64,000 bases of DNA, from positions 407,001-471,000 of the forward strand of contig JABMCL010003210.1 of assembly GCA_018857735.1 (NCBI GenBank), in the 5' to 3' direction. This DNA comes from Alviniconcha marisindica. Its lineage: Eukaryota > Mollusca > Gastropoda > Provannidae. The translations under genes were made by a program, and so were the position numbers. Each line of letters starts with the position of its first letter. The first letter of the stretch is position 1. Positions 1 through 32,025 of the stretch are shown here, in pieces. Under the pieces are notes generated by a model that saw nothing but the letters and a program-made list of their open reading frames with translations, was not told where the DNA came from and made no database searches.

Positions 1-500
1 TGAACAAGCAATCCTCGGGATCTGGCAGCTTTTGTAGGACTGCGACTACTTGGTGATTTAGATGCCTTTAAGTGCTGTTCCTACACACACACACACACAG
101 ATATTAAAACACAAAATCACTAAAAATGAAAACCAAAAGAAACGGTTAATGCAGAAGAAAAGTAGTTCCTTTTCTGAGACACCTGTGACCTTGAAATTGG
201 TTCTACAACACTAAAACAAGTGTGAACATGTAAAGCATGACAGAGTTTATTCCAATGCAAGTTTCTAAAACTTCCTTTCAAATTGTCCAAAAAAGCATCC
301 ATATCAAGGTTTTTGCTACAGAAGCACTGCATGTGTTAACTGCCTCCAATAAGTAAACACAAAAGTTACTAGAAACATTACCATTACAATCAGGTCCATA
401 GAAATACATAACAATCATGCACAGTTCACAAACATGTAAAAACCATGAGCTGCCTGAATTGAACAGGAGAAGAACAGGTGAAGAAAGCATACCACTACCC
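1..500. other. LIPE intron 4 (part), no gene seen
   Basis: Apart from an 18-bp CA run near 83-100 I recognise nothing. I looked for the next HSL exon (HGGGFVAQ-like peptide) on the minus strand and did not find it, so it lies beyond the left edge. Confidence 0.6.
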
Positions 501-605
501 ATACACCTGCAGAGCATACAGTGATACACACCTGCACTACCTATACACCTGGAGAGCATACTTATGTATATCTGCACTACCCACACACCTGCAGAGCATA
601 CACAC
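501..605 (-). repeat. Donor-site minisatellite after LIPE exon 4
   Basis: Read on the minus strand, the exon-4 donor CAG/GTGTGTATG is followed by further CAG/GTGTRT sites. The last exon-side bases of these candidate donors are at 606 (real), 589, 549, 532 and 507. The spacing shows a 57-bp period (606 to 549, and 589 to 532) with a shorter last unit. The shared segments are GTATGCTCTGCAG and GTGTRTGGGTAGTG. Confidence 0.75.
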
Positions 606-788
606 CTGGCCTTCCCTTAGCTGATAGGAGATGAGTCGCACTTGCACAGGGGCGGGGCCAGTGTGGGCACAGGGAGGCGTGATGGTGACATCCTCACTTC
701 CATCAGCTGAAGGCATGTCAAAGGCGTCAGGACCCAGGTGAAACACTTCATCCACTTGCACCGCAGGGCACACCATGGAGGGAAGTTG
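606..788 (-). CDS. LIPE: LIPE coding exon 4 (last in window)
   Basis: 61 codons from QLPSMVCPAVQVDEVF to LISYQLREGQ, between a GTGTCCAG acceptor and a GTGTGTATG donor. VTITPPCAHTGPAPVQVRLI is a hallmark of HSL just before the catalytic domain. The donor is followed at once by tandem copies of donor-like sequence (see the repeat at 501-605). Confidence 0.9.
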
Positions 789-1745
789 CTGGACACAAAA
801 GCCAACAACTTGTTCCAGCATCAGTACATGTAATAGTATACACATGACAAGCATGTGCATATGCATGGCAGCACAGAAAGAAAAGTGCAACTGAAAAACT
901 AAATATCTTAGTATTACTAGACACCAGGACAAACCATATTTAAAGTAACAGTTTAAAAGCATGGCATCGTCATCACACAGCACTTATTTCAATTTGTGAC
1001 CATCAAAAGAATACAGTCATTCATGACACTAAAAATCAGCAGTTTTGGCTTTGACCACTGTTTGATTTGATCTTGAAAGTAAAAGTGGGCTTATCTTTCT
1101 CAGTTTTTGTAATAAATTTGTAAGGGTACACTCATACAAGAATAAATTCAGAAGAACACAATTTTACATGCAGATCTTAATTTTTTACAAGTACAAATCA
1201 ATATTGCCATAGCTACTGAAAGACATGCACTGTAAATAATTACTCACATGCATAATCTCTGTCTCTGTAATTGACCAGAACGCCTTGCAAAACTGGATAT
1301 CTGCTGTGCGAGTTATATTCACAACCTGTCACAGGAACAAGAATTTTTTTGCTTCATGAATCATCATAACTACAACTTGCTACCAAAACAATCCGTATTC
1401 CATCACCACTTTGGAAACTGAAAAACTTTAACCATTAAAAAAAAAAAGTACTTTAAGTTAAACACAGAGCAACATGCAGTGACACAGAGTAATGCATCAT
1501 ATATAAAACTGAAAGACTGAGTCACACATATATATATATATATATTTGCATATATATATACAAAATGACACACCAGAAAAAAATAAGACACACAAAATTA
1601 CCCTTACTGACCTTGTGACTTACACTGAATTACAAATTATACAAGCACAGGCAGCTACACTTACTGCTAAAGCACTGCTAAACAACACACACACACACAC
1701 ACACCAAGTGAAAGCATCCAAGATTACAAACAACACAAAACCACA

Positions 1746-1782
<37 letters not shown>

Positions 1783-4700
1783 GAACTGAAAAGAATCACA
1801 GTACACAGCACAGCTCTGCCATGCTTCGATCCTTGCCTCTCTGGTACTGGTAGGACTCAAACAGTAACCATTGGCAATGACTGCTAAGAACCATCTTGGG
1901 GCTCTGTCCTTGGCCCTGTCCTGCTTTACTTATCTTGTACACAAAACCACTCTCAGATTTGAATAAAAAATATTCAAGAATACATACACCTGGGCAGCGA
2001 TTCTGTAACATTCTAACAACTAACTTTTTAAGAGTTTTTTGGACTAACTCACGCACAGTCTGTTTTTACATAATAATGTAATGCAAAATTCAGTAAGTTG
2101 GTTCCCCTTTCTTGCCACAGGCAGTCCCAAGAAGACCGACACAAAGAGAATTTAATTTCAAAATAGCAGAGAAAGAGAAGGCCAAGGAGAAAAAGGCAGA
2201 CATGGAAAGAGAGAGGGGAGGGGGAAGAGACAGACAGATAGAGAGACTGAGAGAGCTATAGCTATCCTGATCATAAGCTATAATTTATATATTATAAATA
2301 TTAAATATTATCACCACTTTGCTAAGGTTGTCAGACACCAGGTTTCTTGGAGTGTAACTAGGGTATGAAAGTAAGTTGGTGTTTTACGCCTACTCAACCA
2401 GTATGGCTTTATCAGGGCGAGTGTAACTAGGGTAACAGAAATGATGCAAATGGACTTCAAGAGACAGCATGTAGCTTTGTTTTAGAATATGATGCAATTG
2501 GACTTCAAGAGACAGTGCATAGTTTTGTTTTAGAATTATATTTATAATGCAACTGGACTTCAAGACTGAGTGCATAGTTTTGTTTTAAAATATTCATATT
2601 ACAGCATGCCTCACCAGCATTGGTAAAGCAGTTAGAATACATGTAATGTTTACTCAGTTTGAATCTGCATGGAATTATGCTTTTACCAATCAAATTGAAA
2701 GCACAGCTTGGATCACTTTTTTTTGCCTTTAGTTTAAAACTTTAATAAATGAACTGGCTATGCTTAGCAGTATTAGAACATACTCTATTTCAGTCTGTCT
2801 AGAAAAAGAAGAAAACTAAAAACAGAATGTATGTTTCAGGCAATTAAAAGCATGGCCTGCATCACCTTTTTTTGCTTTAGCAAATTAGCTGGCTAAGGAG
2901 TCAGGGCATACTCTAACAAGTAACATAAAAAACTGCACCCTAGGAGATAATGTTTTTCTTTCTTGTTTCCATTAATTATTTTTTGTTTAAAGTTCTCCCA
3001 GACATTTTTTCCTGCCTACAAATAACAGTAAACTGACTCATTAGATTCAGAGCTTGTATTCTCCAAGTCATAGCATGTCAGTCTGATTCAGTGACTGGCA
3101 TAACTCCAACAGTCCCACATAAGACATAAACACATCATATTAATAACTAATTATACTTATAGATCTCAAGTCAGGTAAGGAGTCATGTATTCAGATGCAG
3201 GGCAAGAAAGTCTATCAATCATGGTATCAGCCATTTTACTAAGTCTACTCTTACTGTAGTGTTACTGTTAGCGTTACCTGTTGTGCCCTGAGGTCAGGGT
3301 TCATGATGTATTTGCCACTGTTGAACAGTGAGGTAGCCACCTTCATTATCTGAGAAGGCTCCTGGTAGCCTTCCGCAAAGGATGCCATTGCTATGGCAAC
3401 CACATTTAGTGGGCGCTGCATTGACTCGCAAAACTGGAATGGGATCAAGAAATGCATTTGAATTATTAATTAGTTGTAAAATTTACAAGTTGTCACGTGT
3501 AATCACACACTCCGAGCATCGCTTTCTGGCACCTTCCTCCAAACTCTGCCAGATTTAGTTACGCCACTGAAGGGGCACTCTTTATCTCCATGCAGGTTTG
3601 GATACTGATAAGACCGTAGAAGCAACCTAGCGCCAAAGCACGCACGTAAACATGAGACGCATCCACCCTGGGTAAAAAAAAGAAGAGTTCCGTCTCGATT
3701 CAAACTATTGTGGTTTTATTTGTGCTGGTGTAAACTTTATTGGCGGTGCCCAAGCATGCCTTGTTTTATTCGAGTTGTTTGTAACAAACTTACTACTGTT
3801 TGAGCACCAACAAAAAACTGCTCGTTAACTGACAGTTTTCTGGACCCTATGGCGTAACTAATTATGGCAGTGGTTGAAGGAAGGATGTCGTAAACCAGTG
3901 CTTGGAGTTTGGTGTAATCATTCACTGATCCAGTAAATGATTTTCTGAACTTAAAAACATTAGTCATTAGTGTCAGAATCCAAATACCATTACACTGTTA
4001 CTGTTACAGTAATACTCAGCGATAGGAACTACAGCAATACCCACAGCTGGCAAGAACTTGAAGAAGCTAGGCCACTCATTACTGCTAATTGTGGTAAGTA
4101 AAAAAAAATGCATAATAATATTAATAAAATCCAAACACATACATATTAAAAAGTTCAAAGGAATGCTATTTATTAGGGGGAAAACACAATGACGGTCAAT
4201 GTGCAAATTTTGGGGGGAATCCCCTTTATCAAGCTACAAATCAACACTTAAACAACACTTAAATGGTGAAAAACTATGAAAAATGAGATGAAAGGCTACA
4301 TCACTTGTCTGTTTTTGGTTGAGCTCTGTTGTTTTCCTGTCCAGTGCTTGGAAGAAATCAGAAGAAAAGCCCATTTCTTCCAAGCAATGGACAGGAAAAC
4401 AATATAGCTCAACCAAAAACAGACAAGCCACCAAGTGATCTCATTTTTCATTGTTTTTCACCATTTAACTGTTGTTTTATAACTGTTAAAAATGTTGTTC
4501 TGTAGCTTGATAAAGGGGTTTACCCCCAAAATTTGCACATCGTGTTTTAGTCCTAATTATTTAATAAATAGCATACTTTCGAACCTTTCATGTGTTTGGA
4601 TCTTGTTTTAGAATGCTAGCAAGTAGCAGTCATTCTTGTTTCACATTTTTTCCACATAATGTTGTCAGAAATGTCTTGTACTAAAAGCAGTAGTACACAC

Positions 4701-4998
4701 TACCCTACATATAAATTATAAGCTATAGAGTAGTAAGTACTAGTAGTTAAGTTATAACTTAAATACTGGCATTTAACTACTGGCATGCTGCCTGGTGATT
4801 TCGTTTTGATTTAATGCTCCAGGAAGTGTTTCTTAGTTTCTATTTTCCTTATCTCTGAGTCTAAAAAGCCATGCAAGCTCCTACTTGCCTGGTTTTGCCA
4901 AGCTGTCAGTGTCACTGTCAGTGTCATTAGTGTCAGTCACAGGACTCCATAGTCTAACCAAACCATGCTGTTTTCTTCTTCCTTGGTTAAACTTAAAA

Positions 4999-5035
<37 letters not shown>

Positions 5036-6564
5036 TGTATACACTTACACATGGACATGCACTAACACCATATATACAATGTCAATGATCAGATGATCAT
5101 GATGCATGTCTAAGAACAGATACCACTCGAGGGGCAAAATCTGGTCTAAAAAGTAGTTTAAATCATTTGATTTCATTTTTGCCTACTGTGCGTCAATGTC
5201 TTCAGTGTTGAAGATGAATGCTATAAAATAAATTAAAATAGTCAATATTTTTAAAGGAAGAAGTAGACTGTGTGTCATGTCATTGAAGCAATAATGCTAA
5301 GAGTAAGAGTACTGGTAGTGGTAAGGCAGCTTTCCTCTTCTACGGCAGTCAAGAGATCTTCTTCTAAGTTCACACTGAGGACATAATGGAATTATACTGG
5401 GAGAATGACTGAGATGAAATAAGCTAAAATGAAAGAAACTAAAATGACAGTCAAATGAGCATACTTCTGGCTGTAAACTGAAGAGGGCAAAAAATCCCTG
5501 CAGAATTCTTTTCAGGTCTAAGCCTAGGCCCATCCAGCTAGCAAAGCGCTCCCATGGGCCGGGCATTGACAACCCTACTTTGAATTTCAATAAATCTATA
5601 TCTTTTTCTCTTGTTTCCACATGGCTGGTTGCACATCAGATGAATGTCCTTTGACAAGTAATCCTTGATCCTTGCAAGCTCACCAGCATTGTCAAAATTG
5701 GAGCTTTTATTATTGAATATTTATACCCTCTGGTCAGTTTGGGTAGACGAGTTTTGATTATTTGCAATTCTAATTTTGTCATTAGCAAAACAGTCTTGCA
5801 ATTTTGGTGGTCTAGTTTGGAATCAAATACTCTCAGCCCACTGCTTTTTTTGTGCAGATTACCAGACAGACCCCCCCTGCCTCCCCCCCCCCCAAAAAAA
5901 AAGGGGGGGGGGGGGAACAGGACACTTATACAGACAACTGATGAAACAGCCAATAAATGAGTGACAGTCTGACAATGACAAAAGTAAAGTAATACATCAT
6001 GTAACAAACCTGAAAACCAAGGCATCTTCCATAAAAGCAGTCTTGACTGAGCATCTCAACATCAGTCATCAACTGTTCTGCAAGTGCATCGTCCAGCGTC
6101 TCTTCGTCTGCAAATAAGTAGCCAGCCTGGCAATATGTCATCAACTTTTGAGCATAATAGAGGCAGGCTCTGAGCTGTCCCAAAGCTGCTACGTACGCCT
6201 CCAACTCTTTCATGTAATGTGCTCTCCTAAACAGCATCGACTCTCTGTTAGTTGACACATGACGGGATATTTGTACAAGATGCAGGCAACATTTTTGCAC
6301 AATACGCAGAAGACTTCTGTAGCCGTTGCCCTTCTCTGTGGGTGAAGCATCAAATTCAGGAGCTCGCTGTGAAATTTCCCTGTAACAGGGTTCAATTCCA
6401 ATGTCCAAGTATTCAAAAAGCAAGCAAAATGCAACGTGAAATTTTGCATGATGGCTGAGTTTACCATCCTTGAAGTACTCGATATTGCTGATCGCCAAAG
6501 ACTTCAAATCCCTGACAAGAGACGTGAAAAATCTTCCTGGACTATCCGAGTTGTCAAAGTCCAT
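606..6564 (-). CDS. LIPE: Hormone-sensitive lipase, N-terminal part (partial gene, 4 coding exons)
   Basis: Spliced CDS on the minus strand: 6564-6010, 3433-3278, 1325-1248, 788-606, all phase 0, giving 324 residues with no stop. The product matches the N-terminal regulatory domain of hormone-sensitive lipase (HSL_N family). Diagnostic stretches are NGYRSLLRIVQKCC, LEAYVAALGQLRACLYYAQK, CFYGRCLGFQ, the FWSITETE block and ITPPCAHTGPAPVQVRLISY. Known role: a cytosolic, lipid-droplet neutral lipase hydrolysing diacylglycerol and cholesteryl or retinyl esters. The HGGG oxyanion motif and the GDSAG serine nucleophile belong to later exons and are not in the window, so only the left-truncated 5' half of the gene is present. 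The start codon has a strong context (A at -3, G at +4). The gene is head-to-head with DCAF8. Identification rests on recalled family similarity, but the match is extensive. Confidence 0.93.
789..1247. other. LIPE intron 3, no gene seen
   Basis: AT-rich intronic sequence with no repeat or conserved peptide that I can identify. Confidence 0.7.
1248..1325 (-). CDS. LIPE: LIPE coding exon 3
   Basis: 26 codons between a GTGACAG acceptor and a GTGAGT donor. The peptide VVNITRTADIQFCKAFWSIT followed by ETEIMH matches the conserved FWKAFWNITEMEVL block of HSL. Confidence 0.88.
1830..1975 (+). mobile_element. LINE reverse-transcriptase relic
   Basis: Plus-strand translation gives a GRTQTVTIGN-like peptide and, after a frame shift, GSVLGPVLLYL followed by CTQNHSQI. 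This corresponds to the QGSVLGPVLF(x)LYTQPLSDLI core of CR1/L2-like non-LTR reverse transcriptases. The copy is short, frameshifted and dead. Confidence 0.7.
2370..2402 (-). repeat. Short retroposon-tail motif
   Basis: On the minus strand this reads TTGAGTAGGCGTAAAACACC followed by AACTTAC. Related tails occur at 8950, 23143, 31738, 40551 and 53630, so it is probably the 3' end of a dispersed SINE/LINE family. Confidence 0.5.
2439..2600. repeat. Minisatellite, about 50-bp unit x 3
   Basis: Three imperfect copies of a unit containing ATGCAAYTGGACTTCAAGA, then GACAGTGCATAG and TTTTGTTTTAGAATAT. Confidence 0.8.
3278..3433 (-). CDS. LIPE: LIPE coding exon 2
   Basis: 52 codons between a CATTCCAG acceptor and a GTAACG donor. 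It encodes FCESMQRPLNVVAIAMASFA, then EGYQEPSQIM, KVATSLFNSGKYIMNPDLRA and QQ. This corresponds to the region after CLGFQ in vertebrate HSL (the SFGEHY, SSLFTSGRF and PELRG blocks). Confidence 0.9.
4129..4601. mobile_element. Foldback/MITE-like long inverted repeat
   Basis: Two arms of roughly 230 bp are imperfect reverse complements around 4370. The ends read ATCCAAACACAT and ATGTGTTTGGAT. Inner matches include CTGTTTTTGGTTGAGCT and GTTTTCCTGTCCA against their complements, and CTTGATAAAGGGG against CCCCTTTATCAAG. A related copy lies at 57573-57882. It encodes no transposase, so it is a non-autonomous foldback element. Confidence 0.8.
4999..5032. repeat. (AC)n microsatellite
   Basis: A nearly pure AC dinucleotide run of about 34 bp. 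Confidence 0.95.
5879..5915. repeat. Poly-C / poly-A / poly-G mosaic tract
   Basis: Consecutive homopolymer runs of about a dozen C, ten A and a dozen G, so the two ends are complementary and could form a C:G stem with an A loop. It may be natural or an assembly artefact. Confidence 0.8.
6010..6564 (-). CDS. LIPE: LIPE coding exon 1 (start codon)
   Basis: 185 codons from MDFDNSDSPGRF to CFYGRCLGFQ, ending CAG before a GTTTGT donor (6009-6004). This exon carries most of the HSL N-terminal domain, including the NGYRSL and LEAYVAALGQLR signatures. Confidence 0.92.
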
Positions 6565-9345
6565 TTTGGTCAGGTAGCGACCATATTTTCATCCAGCAGA
6601 AAATGATATTTTTGTTGTTGATTTTTCAGTTACTGAAATTTTATTTAATATTAATTGCCTGATATTAACTATTTGTGTTTATAAGTATGCAATAATAAGG
6701 TGTTGATTGCAGTGCGTTTTGAATTTGAGCGGCTCAAAGCGATTATAAAAGTCCAATGAAAACTCGCCATTTCCGTTTCTGCACATGGATGAGTCGAGCA
6801 AAACAAGACGGAATCCAGATGCGGAGAAGGTAAAGGAAAAACGACACTGAAATTCTTCTTGGGGCACATTCAACAGATAATTTAATGTGCGTTTAGTGCA
6901 CAAGTGTTTATCTTTTGTGAGCCTTAAATGTGATGGTGATATTATAACCGCGCAGACAGTGGTTGGCAAAGCAGAAGTGTATCCCAGAAGTTTGTTTTGG
7001 TTTTCAGTTCAACTTGTTTTCTCAAAGATGGCTGCCAAAACATTTTCTTGAATGTGAACGAATATGGCTTAACACGAGATGCAAGTCGATCCTTTGTAGT
7101 TACTGGGGTAGTATGTGAAATCCACTGAATGTCTGTGTATATGGTTAGTGAAAGATGGAAATTTGTAAAGAACTATGTTTTTCGTGGTTGGATTACTGGG
7201 AACGATGCACATCGTACACGTACTGACATCTAGATCAGTATATGATGTTCTCAAGGCCGTGTGTTCTCGTCAGGGGCGGCAGGTTAATACGATTTATCAT
7301 TTGAGAGGCAGATATTGTTCTGTGTGACTCATGGAGTAGTTTTTTTAACCAAAAGAAAAGAAATCAGGTAAAATGGCACTGGTTATGAACGATTTACTAG
7401 AACTGTAGAAGCCGACGAGCGGCTCACAAAAAAAAAAAAAAAAAAAGGGGGGGGAGAGAGAGAGAGAAGAGCCAGTACTGTTTCTGTGGTATATTGTGCC
7501 ACAACACTAGAAGCATATATTGTTCAGTACAGTTGTAACACTGCAGATAAAAATATGCCAGGAAAATAATACACAGTACTAATCAACTATACAAGAACAA
7601 GTTAATACCAGTGCATACTGCCATATATTGCCACTGCAGTCTGTGCCTAGGTGATCTACATCATCATTTATAAAGAAAGGACTTGGCAGTCAGAGTGTGT
7701 ATTCATTAAACTTGCCTATGAATTGTTAATTTCTTTTGGGGGGAAAGTGGTCATGAAAGAGAGTTTTGCCTTATTAGCTGTCCTTGCTGTGCTCACCATT
7801 TATGATGTAGTTCACATAAAAATTGGTGTAGGTTATCTTTTACTTTTATGTACAGGTGATTATAATCACAACATTACTGCTTTTTACGCACCAAAAGCTG
7901 GATATAGCATCAGATTACAATACTTTACGAAGTTGTAAACCTGTGAATTATATAACTTTATTGATCTCAAACGAGTCAAAGAACAGTACTGAGCTGAATC
8001 CAATGTTAAGTTTTTCACGTATAAACTGTACAGGTGATGGAATTGTCACTGTCAAAGTATTTCTTCTTCAGTTTTTAGAGGCAAGGTCCCACTTGGCCAT
8101 ACATGGAAGAGAAATTCCTGCAGATAGGAAGTTAGTTTTTTTTCTTCTTCTTCCCATGTTGATTTAGTGACTTTTCTCAAGCAGTTTGCTCATCTCCTCA
8201 GATAGGTTGGCTGTGGAAATGTTTCAACTGATCCTAAAGCTTTGGCACAGTGTCATCACAAGATGACATTTATCATAAACAGGGGCTGAGTATTGTTCGT
8301 GATGAGAGCATGAAAAGTAAATGGTGGTGGAAACTGGAATTGGGCCTCAAAAAAGGTCAGAGTTGAAAGAATTGGCAAGTTTAATGGGAAACCATGTAAC
8401 ACTTACAAAGATGGGGGATACATTAACTTCAAGTTTAACTAAGTGAGTTATTGCAAAAAACAAAAACACCGCCACAGCAACTGTGCTGTTTTGGAAAATA
8501 AAACATTTTGACACTGTGGTGAACTGAGGTACACACACACACATACACACACACACAACAAAAAACAAAACAACAACAAAAAACTAGAAGAAAGAAGAAC
8601 AACAAAAACAAAGAAATTTGGTCTCCAGCAGCACTAGCATTGTTTCTGTTAGATTCAGCGTACTGGCATTTGTACTGTCAGACAGTCCCAGATTAAACAC
8701 TAAACAGATTCCCAGATGGGGGAAAGGGGCATTCTCCCAGGCCCTCTGGTTTATGATTTTTGTTGTTTGTTTTTTGATGGTTCCCCTCGACCCATGCCTG
8801 TGCATACAAATTTTAATCTCCCAACCACATTCAGTTGTGTGTTATCACTGCATTCTGAAATTGAAAAACTGTCATGCTTCAGACTCAACTGGTATGTTAT
8901 CCGTATTCGTGTACTCTCTTCCAGTGTTGCTCTAATATAACTGTCCTGGTTGACTGGGCATAAAAACGAAGTTAATTATTGTTCCATTGCTGCATGCCAA
9001 GATTACAACTAGTAGTACAATTAAAGGATCAGTGTAACATTACTAACAAGAAAGAACTGGTAGAGGTTACTGATTTGATATTAGTTAGCCTCAGTGGTAA
9101 TTTCTGAGAACAATTCAAGTGCTGAAACTGACACAGAGACACAGACTCACTGAAGTGACTAATAAAAATTACTTTTGTTCCTCTGCAGGTAAACATAACA
9201 TGTGAGGCCATTTGTGAGAAACTGACCTAGTGCAATGTGGACTTGATCAGACAGGAAAGTAGTTTGCTTCTAACATTCTGCAAGGTTCATTTTTAGGACC
9301 AAGTGCAATACTTCTGTGGTCAAGTTATCATCCTGTTGACTGACA
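6565..9345. promoter_or_regulatory. Divergent LIPE/DCAF8 promoter and 5' non-coding region
   Basis: The two genes are transcribed away from each other with 2.8 kb between start codons. An AAGATGGCTGCC element (YY1-like) lies at 7025-7036. A CTCTGCAG acceptor-like site just before 9190 could begin the DCAF8 coding exon, with an untranslated first exon further left. The short open frames at 7651-8167 and 8618-8940 have no recognisable domain and look like chance. A 19-bp A run (7430-7446) and a CA-rich tract (8531-8560) are also present. Confidence 0.5.
7025..7036 (+). promoter_or_regulatory. Candidate YY1 site
   Basis: AAGATGGCTGCC matches the YY1 consensus core found just downstream of many housekeeping transcription starts. 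It is consistent with a DCAF8 transcription start close by, but there is no transcript evidence. Confidence 0.4.
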
Positions 9346-29826
<20,481 letters not shown>

Positions 29827-30102
29827 TTGCCTCCCTTTGTTGCCCCCCCCCACCCCCACCCCCTGCCACCTTCTGAACAATTCACTCCCTCTCCTTGTAG
29901 AGTGTGCTTTGCTTCTGCATCCATTGGTCCCAGTGGAGTGGGTGAGGGTAGAGCAGGTCACCAACCAAAGACCTTGTGATGAAGGGGGAAAAGAAGTGTG
30001 AGTATTTGGCATGTTTGTGTTTTCAGCGTGAATGCTTTTTGTGAAGATCCAGGTGGCAAGATGCACATGGCTGTGTTCCGAGATGTGTTGACATAAAATG
30101 TG

Positions 30103-30108
30103 AATAAA
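30103..30108 (+). terminator. DCAF8: Candidate DCAF8 polyadenylation signal
   Basis: AATAAA 277 nt after the DCAF8 stop. A second one is at 33484-33489, so a long alternative 3' UTR cannot be excluded. Confidence 0.5.
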
Positions 30109-30609
30109 TGCTTTGCAGGAGATTTTGAGGCAAGAAATTAAGGCCTGGACTGAGAGAGAGATGTGTGATTGTGACCGCGTGCATGTGTGTAGTCCACATG
30201 TAAATGTACAGTGACTTCCTGTGTACAAAGGGGACAGCTCATAGTAAAAGATGTAAATTTAGAGGTTTGCTGTGTCTGTGATCTTCACCTGTTAGTCAAC
30301 ATAAATGCCATGTTTATTTTGTGAATGCCATGCTTTATCACATCCCCGTAAGTTGAACCTTTTTGCTACTAGTTACAGTCAGCGTCTTTACGAAAGGGAG
30401 CCTTTTGATTTTGTTGGTACCACCGCTGACATTTCCTGATTGTTGGTAAACTCAGTGAGCGTGTCACGCAAAGTATTGAAGTTTTGTGCCTAAAATGCAA
30501 GCCCACAGAGAGAGTCCTCCGTTTCTTCAAGTTACTCTTTCATAGCGTTTGTTGGATTATTAACCAAAACGTTAGTTGTTGCTAGTGAAAGGATTAACAC
30601 GTGCACACA

Positions 30610-30850
30610 CGCGCAATCCTACTGTGTGGTAGTGACCATGAGTGGCATTGTAACCTCGTCAGAAGAATGGGGAGGCATGGTGTGCATGTCACCTCTTTTG
30701 GGTGTGATGGAACTTGCCCATCGCTGGCAGCGGCATTATGCTGCACAGCCCTTGTTTGCATCTCTCTTGTTTTGAATTTCTTTCATCCATTTCTTGTTTA
30801 TTTATTTCATCCATTTCTTGTTTTCAGTGCTTGCTATTTCATTGCCATGG
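30610..30850 (+). repeat. Dispersed duplicate segment, copy 1
   Basis: Shares GAGTGGCATTGTAACCT, GTCAGA-GAA, GCATGT-ACCTCTTTTG and a downstream CATTTCATTGC with 31810-32025. Confidence 0.6.
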
Positions 30851-31211
30851 CTCTTCATAGCCAAAGTGGTTCCTTGGTCAAGGCATTGTGGCACCAAGGG
30901 AATGGATGGCAATATTGATTACCTTTTCTTTCTTTCTTTTTTCTCCTTGTTTTTTTAAGGGCCAACAGTGTCCTTAAGTTAGGCATGCATTAATGGAGTT
31001 TACAAACGTACAGATCTTATCAGATCACATTTGCTTTGTAAAAGACAGGCACCCGGCATATAGCCATTACAGATGGTCTGGTTTGGTCTTAAGAAAACCA
31101 CTCACAGAAGCAAGTCTTGACAAGCCAAACCAAACATGGGGGTCTGTTTGCTGGGGACAAGCTTTCAAAGCAATGGTCTTGTGATGAGAGGCTGATGGAG
31201 GTGTTTCCCAT

Positions 31212-31672
31212 GGCAGATACATCATGTCACTATGACAGTAGGGTACTGAACTACTGGTGAAACAACTGAAGGGTTGACATCATGCGACTATGATGCTGGG
31301 GTAGTGAATTACTGGTGAAACAACTGACAGGTTAACATCATGCAACTATGATGCAGGGGTAGTGAACTATTGGTGAAACAACTGAGAGGTTGACATCATG
31401 TAATTGACACCAGGGTAATGAACTGGTGAAACTACTGAAATGTTAACATGTAACTATGACAGTCGACACTAGGGTAATACTGCTGGTAAAATAACTGAGA
31501 GGTTGACATGTAACGATGACACTAGGGTAATACTACTGGTAAAACAACTGAGAGGTCGACATCATGTAACTATGACACTAGGGTAATGAAGTCCTGGTGA
31601 AACAACTGAAGGGTTGACATCCTGTAATTGACACTAGGGTAATGAACTATGGTGAGGCAACTGAATTGTTGA
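31212..31672. repeat. Minisatellite, about 60-bp unit x 8
   Basis: Imperfect tandem units of GTTGACATCATGTAACTATG, ACACTAGGGTAATGAACTAC and TGGTGAAACAACTGAGAG. Confidence 0.9.
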
Positions 31673-31809
31673 CCCTGGTTTTATGGCCATTCATGAATTG
31701 TTGCAAAAATGGACTTCCCCTCAAAGTAAACCCCACTAGTTGATGGGGCGTAAAACACCAATTTACTGACTTGCTTACCCTCAAAGTAAGACTGATTAAA
31801 AACCAGATC

Positions 31810-32025
31810 CTGGTGCATGCTGGTGACCCTGTGAGTGGCATTGTGACCTGGTCAGAGGAAGAGCTGGCAGCATGGTGGGCATGTAACCTCTTTTGAAGGT
31901 GATGAAAGTCAGGCATTGATGGCAGCAGAACTGAAGTGTATTATTACAGAAGCCTCTGATACATCTCCCACTTTATATTGTCATTTGATCTTTTTCTTGT
32001 GTTTCTGTTTGCCATTTCATTGCAC
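31810..32025 (+). repeat. Dispersed duplicate segment, copy 2
   Basis: The second, diverged copy of the 30610-30850 segment in the same orientation. Confidence 0.6.

Larger units (their letters stand above)
1326..3277. other. LIPE intron 2 with microsatellites and a LINE scrap
   Basis: Holds (TA)n at about 1528-1561 and 1747-1782, (CA)n at 1684-1703, a reverse-transcriptase remnant (1830-1975), a purine-rich GA tract (about 2150-2260) and a 50-bp minisatellite (2439-2600). No exon is recognised. Confidence 0.7.
3434..6009. other. LIPE intron 1
   Basis: Contains the foldback element at 4129-4601, a 34-bp (AC)n at about 4999-5032, and a C-A-G homopolymer mosaic at 5879-5915. The 3490-3760 stretch has a mid-copy-repeat look but I cannot classify it. 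No coding exon is seen. Confidence 0.65.

Noticed and set aside
3490..3760. Possible tRNA-derived SINE (a TTTGAATCGAGAC box-B-like motif on the minus strand)
   Set aside because: No convincing box A or second copy in the window, so only mentioned as unclassified.
5636..6025. 129-codon minus-strand ORF running through a poly-C/G tract
   Set aside because: It is the intronic read-through of LIPE exon 1 through a homopolymer tract. No family match.
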